64,000 bases of DNA from Flavobacteriaceae bacterium (GTDB lineage: Bacteria; Bacteroidota; Bacteroidia; Flavobacteriales; Flavobacteriaceae), in contig JANQMD010000004.1 of the NCBI GenBank assembly GCA_028280265.1, positions 1 through 64,000 on the forward strand. The letters are read 5' to 3'. The notes under the pieces are model-generated. The model was not told the DNA's origin. It did not search any database and saw only the letters and a program-made list of their open reading frames with translations. Both the position numbers and the translations under genes were made by a program. Positions 15,218 through 24,700 of this stretch are shown here, in pieces (within the stretch, counting starts at the first letter, position 1; each line of letters starts with the position of its first letter).

Positions 15218-16818
15218 TTTCTTATTTCATCAAATCTGGTCTTTGTTTGGCAATTCTCCTCGCCTTTTATCACTTGGTTTTGGAGCGAGAAAAAATGCAT
15301 CAATTCAACCGTTTTTATTTGTTGGGAAGCATCTTATTTGCTTTTATAGCTCCTAGTTATACCATCTACATAGAAGTTAAGGAGAGTTTTGTCGCAACAA
15401 TGAATTATGTGGAAGAAGGCTTCGAAGAACAAATGAGTTTTTTTGAGCAGTACGTCACCTTACAGAATGTCTTGTTTCTTCTCTACTTCTTGATTTCTTC
15501 CTTGCTTTTTATCAGATTTACAAGAAACCTCTTCCATATTTATCAAAAAATTAAATCCAATCAGGTAACTACCCACCAGCATGCAAAGTTTGTATCTGTG
15601 GAGGATAAAATTCAGCCTCATACCTTTTGGAACTATATTTTTATCAACAAAGATGAATATAAAAATGAAGAAATTGAAGAAGAACTGTTTACCCATGAAT
15701 TGGCTCATGTTACACAAAAACACACGTTCGATGTGATTCTTCTTGAGCTCTTACAGATTCTCTTTTGGTTCAATCCTTTTTTCTTTTTGTTGAAAAAAGC
15801 GATACAATTAAATCACGAATTTTTAGCAGATGACAAAGTCATTTCGCTACACGAAAATATTACCAAGTATCAGACTTTGCTTTTAAGTAAAGCCTCTTGG
15901 AACAACGAATATTACTTGGCCAGTAATTTGAATTATTCACTTACAAAAAAACGATTATTAATGATGAAAACACAAAATTCAAAGAGAGTTATTCTTTTGA
16001 AGAAGATCGCTATTATGCCTCTTCTCGCTGGTTTGGTATTTGTATTTGCCAATCGAGTGGAAGCTCAAACGAAAAAGAAAACTCCGATAGTAAAAGAAAT
16101 TAAAAAAGAAAGTGCAACGAGAGCTCAAATGTTAGAATATGAAAAGATTCTAACAGAAGTAAAAAAGACACAAGCCGTAAAGTTTAAAGCTTTAAATAGA
16201 GCCAGATACCTCTATAGTTTGATGTCTGCAAAGCAAAGAAAGGATGTCGAGAATATTGACCGAGTGATTCCCCCTCCTCCACCAATAAAAGTTATCAATG
16301 GCGTAATGGTTAATGGCAGGAAAGGAAAATTACCTCCGCCGCCTCCAAAAAAGAAAAAATACAAGTTGGTAGAGAGAAAGGTCCTCCCTGCGAAAGAAGA
16401 AATCATAGTAGAGGAAAAAGAAGTTCCTACTCTCATAGAAATTAGAGAGGTTTCTCCTGAGGTCGTAGAAGAGGAAGTAGAGCTCAGAGAATTAAAAAGA
16501 GTAATAGAACTCAAAGAGGTAAAAGAAGCAAAAGAGCGCAAAGAAATTGAAGAAATAAAAGAACGTGAGAGGGCAGAAATTATCATCAGAGAGGTAAGAG
16601 ATAATGACCTCCGCGAGAAAAAGTATATAGAAAAAATAAGAGCAGCTCCAATAGCAGATTTTGATCAAATGAAAAAAGAAGGCTATGTTTTTTATCTCAA
16701 TGGTAAAAAGGCTTCACTAAAAAAGATAAAGAAAATTGACCACTATGAAATTCAAAAAATGGATGTGGTCAAGCATAAAAACAAAAAAGGCGGTAAAATT
16801 TATATTTACACCAAATAA
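15214..16818 (+). CDS. BlaR1-like M56 metallopeptidase with Lys/Glu-rich tail
   Basis: This 534-residue protein has N-terminal hydrophobic helices (about 1-20, 30-50, 80-100) and the M56 zinc motif THELAHVTQKH followed by LNHEFLADD. Another helix (about 270-285, ending NRVEAQT) leads into a long tail. The tail has two proline runs (PPPPP) and a highly charged Glu/Lys/Arg segment, and it ends in a domain like the YxxDGK...I.V.K...G.I.I.TK endings of Bacteroidota BlaR-like proteins. No penicillin-binding sensor domain is present. It should cut BlaI on an envelope signal. Confidence 0.88.
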   Translation: MISYFIKSGLCLAILLAFYHLVLEREKMHQFNRFYLLGSILFAFIAPSYTIYIEVKESFVATMNYVEEGFEEQMSFFEQYVTLQNVLFLLYFLISSLLFIRFTRNLFHIYQKIKSNQVTTHQHAKFVSVEDKIQPHTFWNYIFINKDEYKNEEIEEELFTHELAHVTQKHTFDVILLELLQILFWFNPFFFLLKKAIQLNHEFLADDKVISLHENITKYQTLLLSKASWNNEYYLASNLNYSLTKKRLLMMKTQNSKRVILLKKIAIMPLLAGLVFVFANRVEAQTKKKTPIVKEIKKESATRAQMLEYEKILTEVKKTQAVKFKALNRARYLYSLMSAKQRKDVENIDRVIPPPPPIKVINGVMVNGRKGKLPPPPPKKKKYKLVERKVLPAKEEIIVEEKEVPTLIEIREVSPEVVEEEVELRELKRVIELKEVKEAKERKEIEEIKERERAEIIIREVRDNDLREKKYIEKIRAAPIADFDQMKKEGYVFYLNGKKASLKKIKKIDHYEIQKMDVVKHKNKKGGKIYIYTK

Positions 16819-16881
16819 CTTTTAAATCTGACCAGTCATAAAAAAGAGTTTGTCTAAAAAGACTCAAAATCTAAAAATATC

Positions 16882-16948
16882 ATATCGAGCGGAGTCGAGA
16901 CATATGCATCAGGTCAGCACTTTTAAAATTCTCGACTCCGTTCGATAT
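16882..16948. repeat. REP-like inverted repeat (ATCGAGCGGAGTCGAGA)
   Basis: The arms at 16882-16900 and 16930-16948 are 19 bp each with one mismatch and a 29-bp loop. It lies in the 235-bp gap after the M56 gene and could act as a transcript-end hairpin. The rest of the gap (16949-17053) shows nothing recognisable. Confidence 0.85.
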
Positions 16949-17053
16949 TGTAAAGGTTAGTCAATGCTTTTAACTTTTTATTAAGCTCTTCAAAGTAACA
17001 AATTGTTTTTTAGCACGTTGTATAGGGACAACCAATCTTAAAAACCCATCCTC

Positions 17054-18154
17054 GTGCTCAAAAAATTTTTCCTTCTTTGCTCTGGTGTAGACCTCAAACT
17101 TATCGAATCTTGCTCTAATGGAGAGCAGAACAAATACGCAGGCATTGGAGCCACGGTCTTCTTTACTGCTGTGATGGCTACTTTAGCTGCTACCTATGCC
17201 TTGTATACCGTTTTTGACAATCTATTTGCTTCTATTTTTTTCGGACTCATTTGGGGCTTACTCATCTTTAATTTAGATCGTTTTATTGTCTCTACTATTA
17301 AAAAAAATCAGTCGAAATGGAAGGAATTTCTACAGGCGACTCCACGTCTTATTTTAGCAATGATTATTGCCATGGTCATTTCAAAACCTTTGGAATTAAA
17401 GATCTTTGAGAAAGAAATCAACCAAGTACTCTTGGAGGAGAAAAATCAAATGACCCTTGACAACAAAGATCAAATTGCCAAACAATTTCAACCGGAGATT
17501 GAAAAACTAGCGAATGGAATCAAAAGCTTAAAGGATGAAATTGCAAATAAAGAGCAAGAGGTGAACGATCTTTACGAAACTTATATTTCTGAAGCTGAAG
17601 GAAGAGAAGGAACTCTTATTGTAGGAAAAGGCCCTGTTTACAAGGAGAAAAGAGACAAACACGATGCCGCTTTACAAGAATTGGCACAACTAAAAAAGGA
17701 TAATAATCAAAAGATTGCTAATAATGAATTGGCCATCGCTCAACTTCAAAATAATCAGAAAAAGGCAGAAACAGACACTCAACCTATCATCGCCAATTTC
17801 GATGGTTTTATGGCGCGAATTAATGCCTTAGGAAAACTTCCTTGGCTGCCTTCATTTTTTATTTTCCTCCTGTTTTTAGCTATAGAAACGGCGCCAATTT
17901 TTGCAAAACTAGTATCGCCAAGAGGAGAATACGATTACAAACTAGAAGACGAAGAAACTGCCATTAAAAACTGGGTAGCGCAACAGGTGCATCAGAGAGA
18001 CGAATTGCTAGATGCTGATGTAGCGATTAACGGAAAGGTATACACAGACATTCAAGAAGATGAAGATGTCTATGCTTACAAACGCAAAAAAGCGCAAGAA
18101 CTCATGAGAGATCAGGCGGATGCCTTTTATCAAAAACAGAAAAAACTCTTATAA
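17054..18154 (+). CDS. DUF4407-family membrane protein
   Basis: This 366-residue protein starts MLKKFFLLCSGVDLKLIESC from a GTG codon, as DUF4407 proteins do. Transmembrane helices lie at about 30-55, 57-78, 95-112 and 258-276. Between the third and fourth lies a coiled coil of roughly 130 residues rich in Lys, Glu and Gln (125-245). The C-terminus is charged. Its function is unknown. The layout suggests a membrane protein with a long periplasmic or cytoplasmic coiled-coil arm. Confidence 0.8.
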   Translation: MLKKFFLLCSGVDLKLIESCSNGEQNKYAGIGATVFFTAVMATLAATYALYTVFDNLFASIFFGLIWGLLIFNLDRFIVSTIKKNQSKWKEFLQATPRLILAMIIAMVISKPLELKIFEKEINQVLLEEKNQMTLDNKDQIAKQFQPEIEKLANGIKSLKDEIANKEQEVNDLYETYISEAEGREGTLIVGKGPVYKEKRDKHDAALQELAQLKKDNNQKIANNELAIAQLQNNQKKAETDTQPIIANFDGFMARINALGKLPWLPSFFIFLLFLAIETAPIFAKLVSPRGEYDYKLEDEETAIKNWVAQQVHQRDELLDADVAINGKVYTDIQEDEDVYAYKRKKAQELMRDQADAFYQKQKKLL

Positions 18155-18167
18155 CTCATATTTTCTA

Positions 18168-18196
18168 TTGCAGTTCTGTATATTCTACTAATTTTG
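18168..18196 (+). promoter_or_regulatory. Promoter TTG-18-TAATTTTG of the GNAT gene, possibly leaderless
   Basis: TTG at 18168-18170 and TAATTTTG at 18189-18196 have an 18-bp spacer, close to the Bacteroidota consensus. Only five bases separate the -7 element from the ATG at 18202, so transcription would start at or next to the start codon. Confidence 0.6.
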
Positions 18197-18201
18197 ACTG
18201 T

Positions 18202-18729
18202 ATGCATATAGAAACGGAACGCTTACTGATTTCTAAACTAACGCCCGATGATGCGCTCTTCTTTTTTGAGTTGGTAAATGATGCTGAGTGGAAACGATTC
18301 ATTGGCGATCGGAACGTGAATACTCTACATGATGCTGAAACCTATCTCAAAGAACGCATCATTCCTCCTTATAACAATTTGGGATATGGCTTTTATTTGG
18401 TTACAGAAAAGGAAACAAAAACGCCTTTGGGTATCTCAGGTTTTATCAAAAGAGATGAACTGGAATTTGCAGATGTTGGATTTGCATTTCTTCCTGTAGG
18501 AAGAGGAAAAGGATACGCTTTGGAATCGACCCAAGCATTGATGGACTATGGAAAAACCCAGTTAGGTTTTACAACCATTTTGGCGATTGCAAATGCAGAC
18601 AACATTCGCTCGCATCAGCTTTTAGAAAAAATTGGACTTCACTTCGATAAAAAAATTCGCCTAAACAATGAAAGTGAAGAAATTTGTTTGTTTACCAACA
18701 ATAAAGCAATGAATTCATGTGAAAATTGA
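18202..18729 (+). CDS. RimJ/RimL-type GNAT acetyltransferase
   Basis: This 175-residue protein begins IETERLLISKLTPDDALFF and contains LGISGFIKRDELEFADVGFAF, typical of the ribosomal-protein acetyltransferase-like GNATs. The acetyl-CoA loop is PVGRGKGYALES. The segment ANADNIRSHQLLEKIGL is the conserved N..S...LEK.GF region. The substrate is unknown. The start is ATG right after a promoter-like sequence. Confidence 0.85.
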   Translation: MHIETERLLISKLTPDDALFFFELVNDAEWKRFIGDRNVNTLHDAETYLKERIIPPYNNLGYGFYLVTEKETKTPLGISGFIKRDELEFADVGFAFLPVGRGKGYALESTQALMDYGKTQLGFTTILAIANADNIRSHQLLEKIGLHFDKKIRLNNESEEICLFTNNKAMNSCEN

Positions 18730-18737
18730 TCAATATT

Positions 18738-19103
18738 TTAATTCCTGTTATAAGTCTTTACTCTATTAATGTCACTCAGATACTGTTCTGATTTCACATA
18801 TTCAATTTTTTCAGCAAGAATTTTGCGCTCAAGCTGCTCTGATAAGGAATCAATATTTTCCAAATTATTGATAATTAAGTTTTCTAACTCAGACCTCTGC
18901 TCTACCAATTTGTCATTCAAATATATTCTACCAGGTAGGCGATTATAAGACTCTAATATTTCCCAAGCTACATTCTGAACAAATTCAATTTGAAACTCTT
19001 GATTCATACTATTTGCACAAATTAAGGTCACCGAGCCACCATCCATCCATATTTGAAAATCTTTGATAATAATTTTAGATGCAAAATCTATTTCAACATT
19101 CAT
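18738..19103 (-). CDS. Unrecognised small protein
   Basis: This 121-residue acidic protein begins MNVEIDFASKIIIKDFQIWMDGG. The N-terminal half looks like beta strands (SVTLICANSMNQEFQIEF). The C-terminal half looks helical and charged. I do not recognise a family. The ATG at 19103 is preferred because the longer reading frame would start inside the 8-bp tandem repeat at 19121-19180. Size and composition would suit an immunity protein or antitoxin, but no toxin partner is next to it. Confidence 0.6.
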   Translation of the reverse strand: MNVEIDFASKIIIKDFQIWMDGGSVTLICANSMNQEFQIEFVQNVAWEILESYNRLPGRIYLNDKLVEQRSELENLIINNLENIDSLSEQLERKILAEKIEYVKSEQYLSDINRVKTYNRN

Positions 19104-19120
19104 TACATTCTCTCTTAAAA

Positions 19121-19180
19121 CTTTGAAGCTTTTCAACTTTTCAACTTTTCAACTTTGAAACTTTGAAACTTTGAAACTTT
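19121..19180. repeat. Tandem 8-bp repeat (CTTTTCAA / CTTTGAAA)
   Basis: Seven 8-bp units plus CTTT follow in strict 8-bp phase: CTTTGAAG, three CTTTTCAA, three CTTTGAAA, then CTTT. The array directly precedes the minus-strand gene that starts at 19103 and abuts the ade remnant. The unit type switches midway without loss of phase. Confidence 0.95.
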
Positions 19181-19185
19181 ATATC

Positions 19186-19291
19186 TCACCTCTAAAAAAA
19201 TAAACTGAAAAGTAGTTCCATTAAACAAACTTTTGTCACTTAATTTTAAGGAAGGAAGCCAACAAAGTCGTAAATGATAGTCGTGTAAGGA
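19186..19291 (-). pseudogene. Decayed copy of the 3' end of adenine deaminase
   Basis: The plus-strand sequence follows 20094-20207 almost base for base, for example TAAACTGAAAAGTA(G/C)TTCCATTAAACAA. On the minus strand it still reads KLSDKSLFNG, then TTFQFIFLEV, against [20 protein letters not shown] in the intact gene. Upstream small deletions break the frame, and the stop codon is lost. It is a remnant of a second ade copy or of a tandem duplication. The 19303-19845 gene now separates it from ade. Confidence 0.85.
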
Positions 19292-19302
19292 TATGTCCTA
19301 TA

Positions 19303-19845
19303 CTAATTACAACAAGTTCCCCAATTCCACCAGCAACAAGCGGTATAATCATCAATAAACAAACTAATGTTTTCTAGGGATGTTCCATTTTTTAAATCAT
19401 AGTCTTTGTCTAGAACTTTAATTTCAAAAACTGCGGAACCATCTTTGTGAGAGATGAGTTTTTTTAGATCCAACACATTGGCATCACCTTCATTTTCAGG
19501 ATTATCTTCTTTGTGAACCAAAGCTGCATTAGGGCTAGCATCTTTAAAAATTTCCTTGCCCCATTTACTCAGAAAATCTTTGGTATCTACTTTCTTGTAA
19601 AATCTATCGGGTCTATCCGAAAAAATGACAGTATGTTTACTGACTCCTTCCAAACGCAAGCACTTTTTTTTGGAGTCAGATTCACAAGGCATAACTTTCC
19701 CTGACTTTGCATTTAGCGTCATAAACCAAGCAACATCTTTCTTTTTGGATTTTGAAGTTGCTTTTTGTCCAAATGAGAAATTGCTTAAAAATAATGTCAT
19801 CATTAGTAAAGCAAACAATCGAGTTTTTAATTTTGAGAAATTCAT
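19303..19845 (-). CDS. Secreted protein of unknown function with Cys-rich C-terminus
   Basis: This 180-residue protein has a signal peptide (LFALLMMTLFLSNFSFGQ). The middle reads LRLEGVSKHTVIFSDRPDRFYKKVDTKD..., with WGKEIF, PNAALVH and a late VFEIKVLDKDY. I recall a conserved family of exported proteins with this FSDRP...F...W....PNAAL pattern, function unknown. It ends in a Cys/Trp-rich tail (CCWWNWGTCC) that may bind metal or form disulfides. It lies between the ade remnant and intact ade. Confidence 0.7.
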   Translation of the reverse strand: MNFSKLKTRLFALLMMTLFLSNFSFGQKATSKSKKKDVAWFMTLNAKSGKVMPCESDSKKKCLRLEGVSKHTVIFSDRPDRFYKKVDTKDFLSKWGKEIFKDASPNAALVHKEDNPENEGDANVLDLKKLISHKDGSAVFEIKVLDKDYDLKNGTSLENISLFIDDYTACCWWNWGTCCN

Positions 19846-20079
19846 AGGTAAAAAATTTAGCTAAAAGTTATTCCTAAATATAGAATTATTTTCTGAGAAA
19901 TTGAGAAATCAGGGTATATAGAATGAAATTTATCTATCCTGACAAATCTATATTTAACAGTAGTTGTGAAGAAATATTTACCAAAGCAGTTCTCAATTTT
20001 ATCATTACTTCAGAATTAAAATTCTTCGTAATGACTCATGCTTTTACTTGCTAATAAATTTTTGTGTAGACATCATATT

Positions 20080-20102
20080 GAGGTGATAAACTATTTCACC
20101 TC
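20080..20102 (-). terminator. Hairpin spanning the ade stop codon
   Basis: GAGGTGA (20080-20086) and TCACCTC (20096-20102) form a 7-bp stem whose loop holds the stop codon of ade. There is no strong T run, so termination is uncertain. The other 230 bases up to 19846 show no recognisable gene. Confidence 0.35.
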
Positions 20103-21713
20103 CAAAGAAGTAAACTGAAAAGTACTTCCATTAAACAAGCCTTTGTCGCTTAATTTTAGAGAAGGAATTACCAACAAAGCCATAAAAGACAGAGTCATAT
20201 AAGGTGCCCGTAACGAGCTTCCCATCTGTTTTGCCATTTCGTCCAATTTCGCATAAGCATGTCCGATAACCTCTGCAGGTTGATCACTCATGATTCCTGC
20301 TACAGGCAAAGAAACAATTTCTGCTTCATTCTCATTGACGGCACAAATCCCTCCTTTGTTTTCTATGACCAAATTCACTGCCTTGCATATCATCTCATCG
20401 GAAACTCCAACTGCAATGATATTATGTGAATCATGTCCCACTGAACTGGCGATTGCCCCTTCTTTTAACCCAAAATTTTTGATGAACGCAATAGAAGGTT
20501 CTACCTCTTTATAACGATTTACGACGGTCATCTTTAGTACATCATTTGCTATGTTGGAAATTAGATTTCCATCCTGGATCAAGCTTTCTGATTCAATCTC
20601 ATTGGTCACCAACTCCCCATCCAAAGCTTCAATGACACGAATGTGATCTGAAGCAGAATGAAATTCAAAATCAGAAACCTTCTTTTTCTGAGTATTAAAA
20701 TTATTGAGCACTTCAAAATCGACATGTTTTACAAACGATTTTCCATCTTCTGCGATCAATTGTCCATCAATGTAGGTTTGCAATACCTGAAAATCTTTCA
20801 AATTGTTCAATACCACAAAATCTGCATCATCTCCTTCACGCAACAATCCCACATCCAAATTATAATGCTCCACTGGATTGATACAAGCGGCTTGGAGAAT
20901 TTTAAAAACATCCATTCCCTTTGCCACTGCTCGCGCGCACAATTCGTTGATATGTCCCAGCAATAAATCATCTGGATGCTTGTCGTCTGAACAGAACATG
21001 ATATGCTTGTAATATTCAGGTAGTAAATCGATTAAGGCTTCAAAATTCTTTGCGGCACTTCCCTCTCGGATGATTACTTTCATCCCTTTTTGTAATTTTT
21101 CCAAACCTTCTTCATAAGTAAAGCACTCATGATCTGTGGAAATCCCCGCTGCTATATACTTGCTAATATCTTCCCCTTGTACTCCAGGAGCATGGCCATC
21201 TACAGGCTTTTTATAATGTTTTGCCCAAGCAATTTTTTGCATTACTTCTGCATCTTCGAACAAGACTCCGGGATAGTTCATCATTTCAGCCAAATACTTG
21301 ATCTCTGGATTGGCCATCATTTCCTTTATATCGGCGGAGTCAATCACCGCACCCGCACTCTCAAAAGAGGTTGCTGGCACACAAGAAGGGGCTCCAAAAT
21401 TGAACTTCAAAGGAACTTTTTTCCCATTTTCTATCATAAACTCCACACCTTTTACCCCTAAAACATTGGCAATCTCATGCGGATCAGAAACTGTAGCCAC
21501 TGTCCCATGAGTCACGGTTATTTTTGCAAACTCCGAAGGGACCAACATTGAGCTTTCTATATGAATGTGAGCATCTACAAACCCAGGAATGATATAATGC
21601 TCTATCCGATGATCGGACCTTCTTATGGTCTTAATTTTTCCATTTTGGATTTCAATTTCTCCTTTAAAAATCTCCCGATTTTTGATGTCAACAATATTTC
21701 CTTGTACAATCAT
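20091..21713 (-). CDS. ade: Adenine deaminase
   Basis: This 540-residue amidohydrolase converts adenine to hypoxanthine plus ammonia in purine salvage. The metal motif [37 protein letters not shown] and [11 protein letters not shown] are intact, and the C-terminal half has [15 protein letters not shown]. The ATG at 21713 ([12 protein letters not shown]) is the family start; the longer reading frame crosses the promoter element. A decayed copy of its 3' end lies at 19186-19291. Confidence 0.93.
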   Translation of the reverse strand: MIVQGNIVDIKNREIFKGEIEIQNGKIKTIRRSDHRIEHYIIPGFVDAHIHIESSMLVPSEFAKITVTHGTVATVSDPHEIANVLGVKGVEFMIENGKKVPLKFNFGAPSCVPATSFESAGAVIDSADIKEMMANPEIKYLAEMMNYPGVLFEDAEVMQKIAWAKHYKKPVDGHAPGVQGEDISKYIAAGISTDHECFTYEEGLEKLQKGMKVIIREGSAAKNFEALIDLLPEYYKHIMFCSDDKHPDDLLLGHINELCARAVAKGMDVFKILQAACINPVEHYNLDVGLLREGDDADFVVLNNLKDFQVLQTYIDGQLIAEDGKSFVKHVDFEVLNNFNTQKKKVSDFEFHSASDHIRVIEALDGELVTNEIESESLIQDGNLISNIANDVLKMTVVNRYKEVEPSIAFIKNFGLKEGAIASSVGHDSHNIIAVGVSDEMICKAVNLVIENKGGICAVNENEAEIVSLPVAGIMSDQPAEVIGHAYAKLDEMAKQMGSSLRAPYMTLSFMALLVIPSLKLSDKGLFNGSTFQFTSLEVK

Positions 21714-21718
21714 AAAAG

Positions 21719-21726
21719 CAAAACTA
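21719..21726 (-). promoter_or_regulatory. Promoter -7 element of ade, possibly leaderless
   Basis: TAGTTTTG on the minus strand fits TAnnTTTG, and only five bases separate it from the ATG at 21713. No good TTG box is seen at the expected distance. Confidence 0.4.
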
Positions 21727-21793
21727 CGCATACTATTTTAAAAGGGAATACATACCTTTATTGACCTGTACTTTTTAATTGATTTTTATCGTA

Positions 21794-24700
21794 ATGAACT
21801 ATCAAAACCTCAAGATCTCTCGAAAAGAAGCCTCAGATATTCTGGACAAACTTTATGGAATTCAAGGTGAAATTTCTGAATTACCAGGGGATATCGATTT
21901 TAATTTTCGTGTCAAAACGAATCAGGGAGTATTTATTTTAAAAGTATCTAGACCTACACAAGATGTGGAAGAGCTAGAATTCCAAGGAGCTTTATTGGAA
22001 CATTTGGAGAGTTTTCAAGAAATAGTAGCTCCAAAAATGATACGAAGCAAAAGAGACGTCACTCTTGAAGACTATTTGGATTCTTCAGGAAACACGAGAA
22101 AAGTTCGCTTATTAACATGGATCAAAGGTCGATTGTGGAGCACTGTCAATCCGCAATCCAGTCAACTTCGGTTTTCATTAGGTTGTGAATGCGGAAGACT
22201 TACAAAAGCGCTAGAGAGTTTTGATCATGCGAAAGCGCATAGAAATTTTGAATGGGATGTTGCTCAGTCCTTATGGACAGGTGAAAAACTCCATTTCTTT
22301 GACGGTGAGAATAGAGAAATTCTCAAGTATTTTCAGCAATTGTTTAAGGACCATTTACCCGAATATGAGCAGCTGAGAAAATCTGTCATTCACAACGATG
22401 CCAATGACAACAACATCCTTGTATCTTCTGACATAATAGATCCTAAGGTTGCTGCGCTCATCGATTTTGGAGATGCTATTCATACACAATCTATCAATGA
22501 TCTGGCAATTGCTTGTGCCTATGGTGTTATGAACCATAACGATCCTTTGGAAGCTGCGCTAAGAATTGTTGCTGGATACCATCATTCTTTTCCTCTTTTA
22601 GAAGAGGAGCTCAATCACTTGTTTTCATGTATTGCCATGAGGCTTGTGATTTCTGTTACAAAATCTGCCATGGCCAAGGCAAACGAGCCTGAGAATGAGT
22701 ATCTAAGAATTAGTGAACAACCTGCTTGGGAAGTACTAAAAAAATGGTATACAATTCATCCAGATTTTGCCTTATTTTCTTTTCGAAATGCATGTGGCTT
22801 TTCAGCACATCCAAAAGAAAAAAACTTTTACAACTGGGCAAAAAAGCAGCACTATTCACTCGTCGATTTGTTTCCATCCATAGCAAGAGAGGAAATTCAA
22901 TTGCTGGATTTGAGTATGTCTAGCACTTGGATTGGTCATCGTAGTAATTTTAATGATCTGGATTTATTTCAATTTAAAATTGATCAATTACAAAAAGAAC
23001 ATCCGAATAAAATTATTGCGGGAGGGTATTTAGAACCTCGTCCTTTGTACACATCTAGCGCTTATGACAAAGTTGGAAACTATGGTAGAGAGAGTAGAAC
23101 TGTTCACTTGGGCATTGATTTTTGGCTTCCAGAGTACACTCCTGTTCATGCGTTATTTGATGGTGAAGTCGTTACTGCGACAAACGATGCTGGAGATAAA
23201 GAATACGGCGGTCTGATCATTTTAAAACATCAAATAGAGGATTTTACATTTTTCACACTGTACGGGCACAATACCCCAGAAAGTGTTTTGAAGCATACTC
23301 TTGGAGATGTGATTAAAAAAGGGGATAAGATTTGTGAACTGGCCAATTATCCTGAGAATGGGAATTGGGCTCCTCACCTTCATTTTCAGATTATGCTCTC
23401 GATGTTAGATTATAAAAATGATTTTCCTGGAGTGGCCTACCCAAGGCAGAAAGAGATTTGGAAAAGCTTTTGCCCAGATCCAAATTTGTTATTCAAACTG
23501 GAAAATCTAGTCACACAATATGGCACTCCCAAAAAAGAGCTTATTAATTTTAGGGAAAAACATCTGGGAAAGAGCTTAAGTCTTCATTACAAGGATCCTC
23601 TAAAAATTGTTCGTGGAGACGGTATTTATCTTATGGATGAGTATGGCTATAAATATCTCGATACCATAAACAATGTAGCACATGTGGGACACGAGCATCC
23701 TGCTATAACAAAGGCTGCTCAGGATCAAATTCCCGTATTGAATACCAACACTCGCTATGTCCATGAAAACATTATAAAACTTTCAGAAGAGTTGCTAAAA
23801 ACTTTACCTCCTGAGCTCAGTGTTATTCATTTTGTAAATTCGGGAAGTGAAGCCAATGAGCTGGCCATTCGAATGGCAAAAGTGGTGACTGGCGGCAAAG
23901 ACATTATTGCTTCTGAAATTGGGTACCATGGAAATACAAATACTTGTGTGGACATTTCTTCTTACAAGTTTGACGGAAAGGGAGGAAATGGTGCTCCTGA
24001 GCACACACATATTTTTCCTTTGCCTGATCGTTTTCGAGGGAAATATACTGGAGAAAATTGCGGGGAAAGATATGCTGATGAAGTCCAAAAGTGTATAGAT
24101 CGCATCCATCAAAAAGGAAGAAACGTCGGCGGACTTATTGTAGAATCCATCATTAGCTGTGGAGGGCAAATCGAACTTCCTGACAATTTTTTAAAGAGCG
24201 CTTATGAACATGTAAGGAATGTGGGAGGACTCTGTATTGCTGATGAAGTACAAGTGGGCTTAGGTAGAGTAGGTCACACTTTTTGGGGATTTCAATTGCA
24301 CGATGTAGTTCCAGATATTTTAACCATAGGCAAACCTTTTGGAAATGGACATCCCATTGCAGCAGTCATTTGTACCCAAGAAGTCGCTACTCAATTTGCC
24401 AACGGCATGGAATACTTCAATACTTTTGGAGGCAACCCGGTGTCTTGTGCAATCGCAAGAGAAGTGCTCTTAACCGTAACCCGAGAGAAACTACAAGAGA
24501 ACGCACTAACCATAGGAGACTATCTAAAAAAGGAACTGAAAACCTTGCAACAGGAGTTTCCCATCATTGGTGATATCAGAGGTCAGGGATTCTTTTTAGG
24601 AATTGAGCTTGTGGATCGTAATAAAGATCCATTACCCAATCAGACAAGCTACTTGGTTCATCGTATGAAAGAGCATGGAATTTTAATGAGTAGCGATGGA

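Noticed and set aside
16212..16586. Minus-strand 124-codon frame opposite the M56 tail, rich in Ser, Phe and Gly runs
   Set aside because: It is the antisense of the Glu/Lys-rich and proline-run coding region; the composition is an artefact and no start signal is seen.
23804..24169. Minus-strand frame opposite the phospho-lyase domain
   Set aside because: Shadow of the strongly conserved class III aminotransferase coding sequence.
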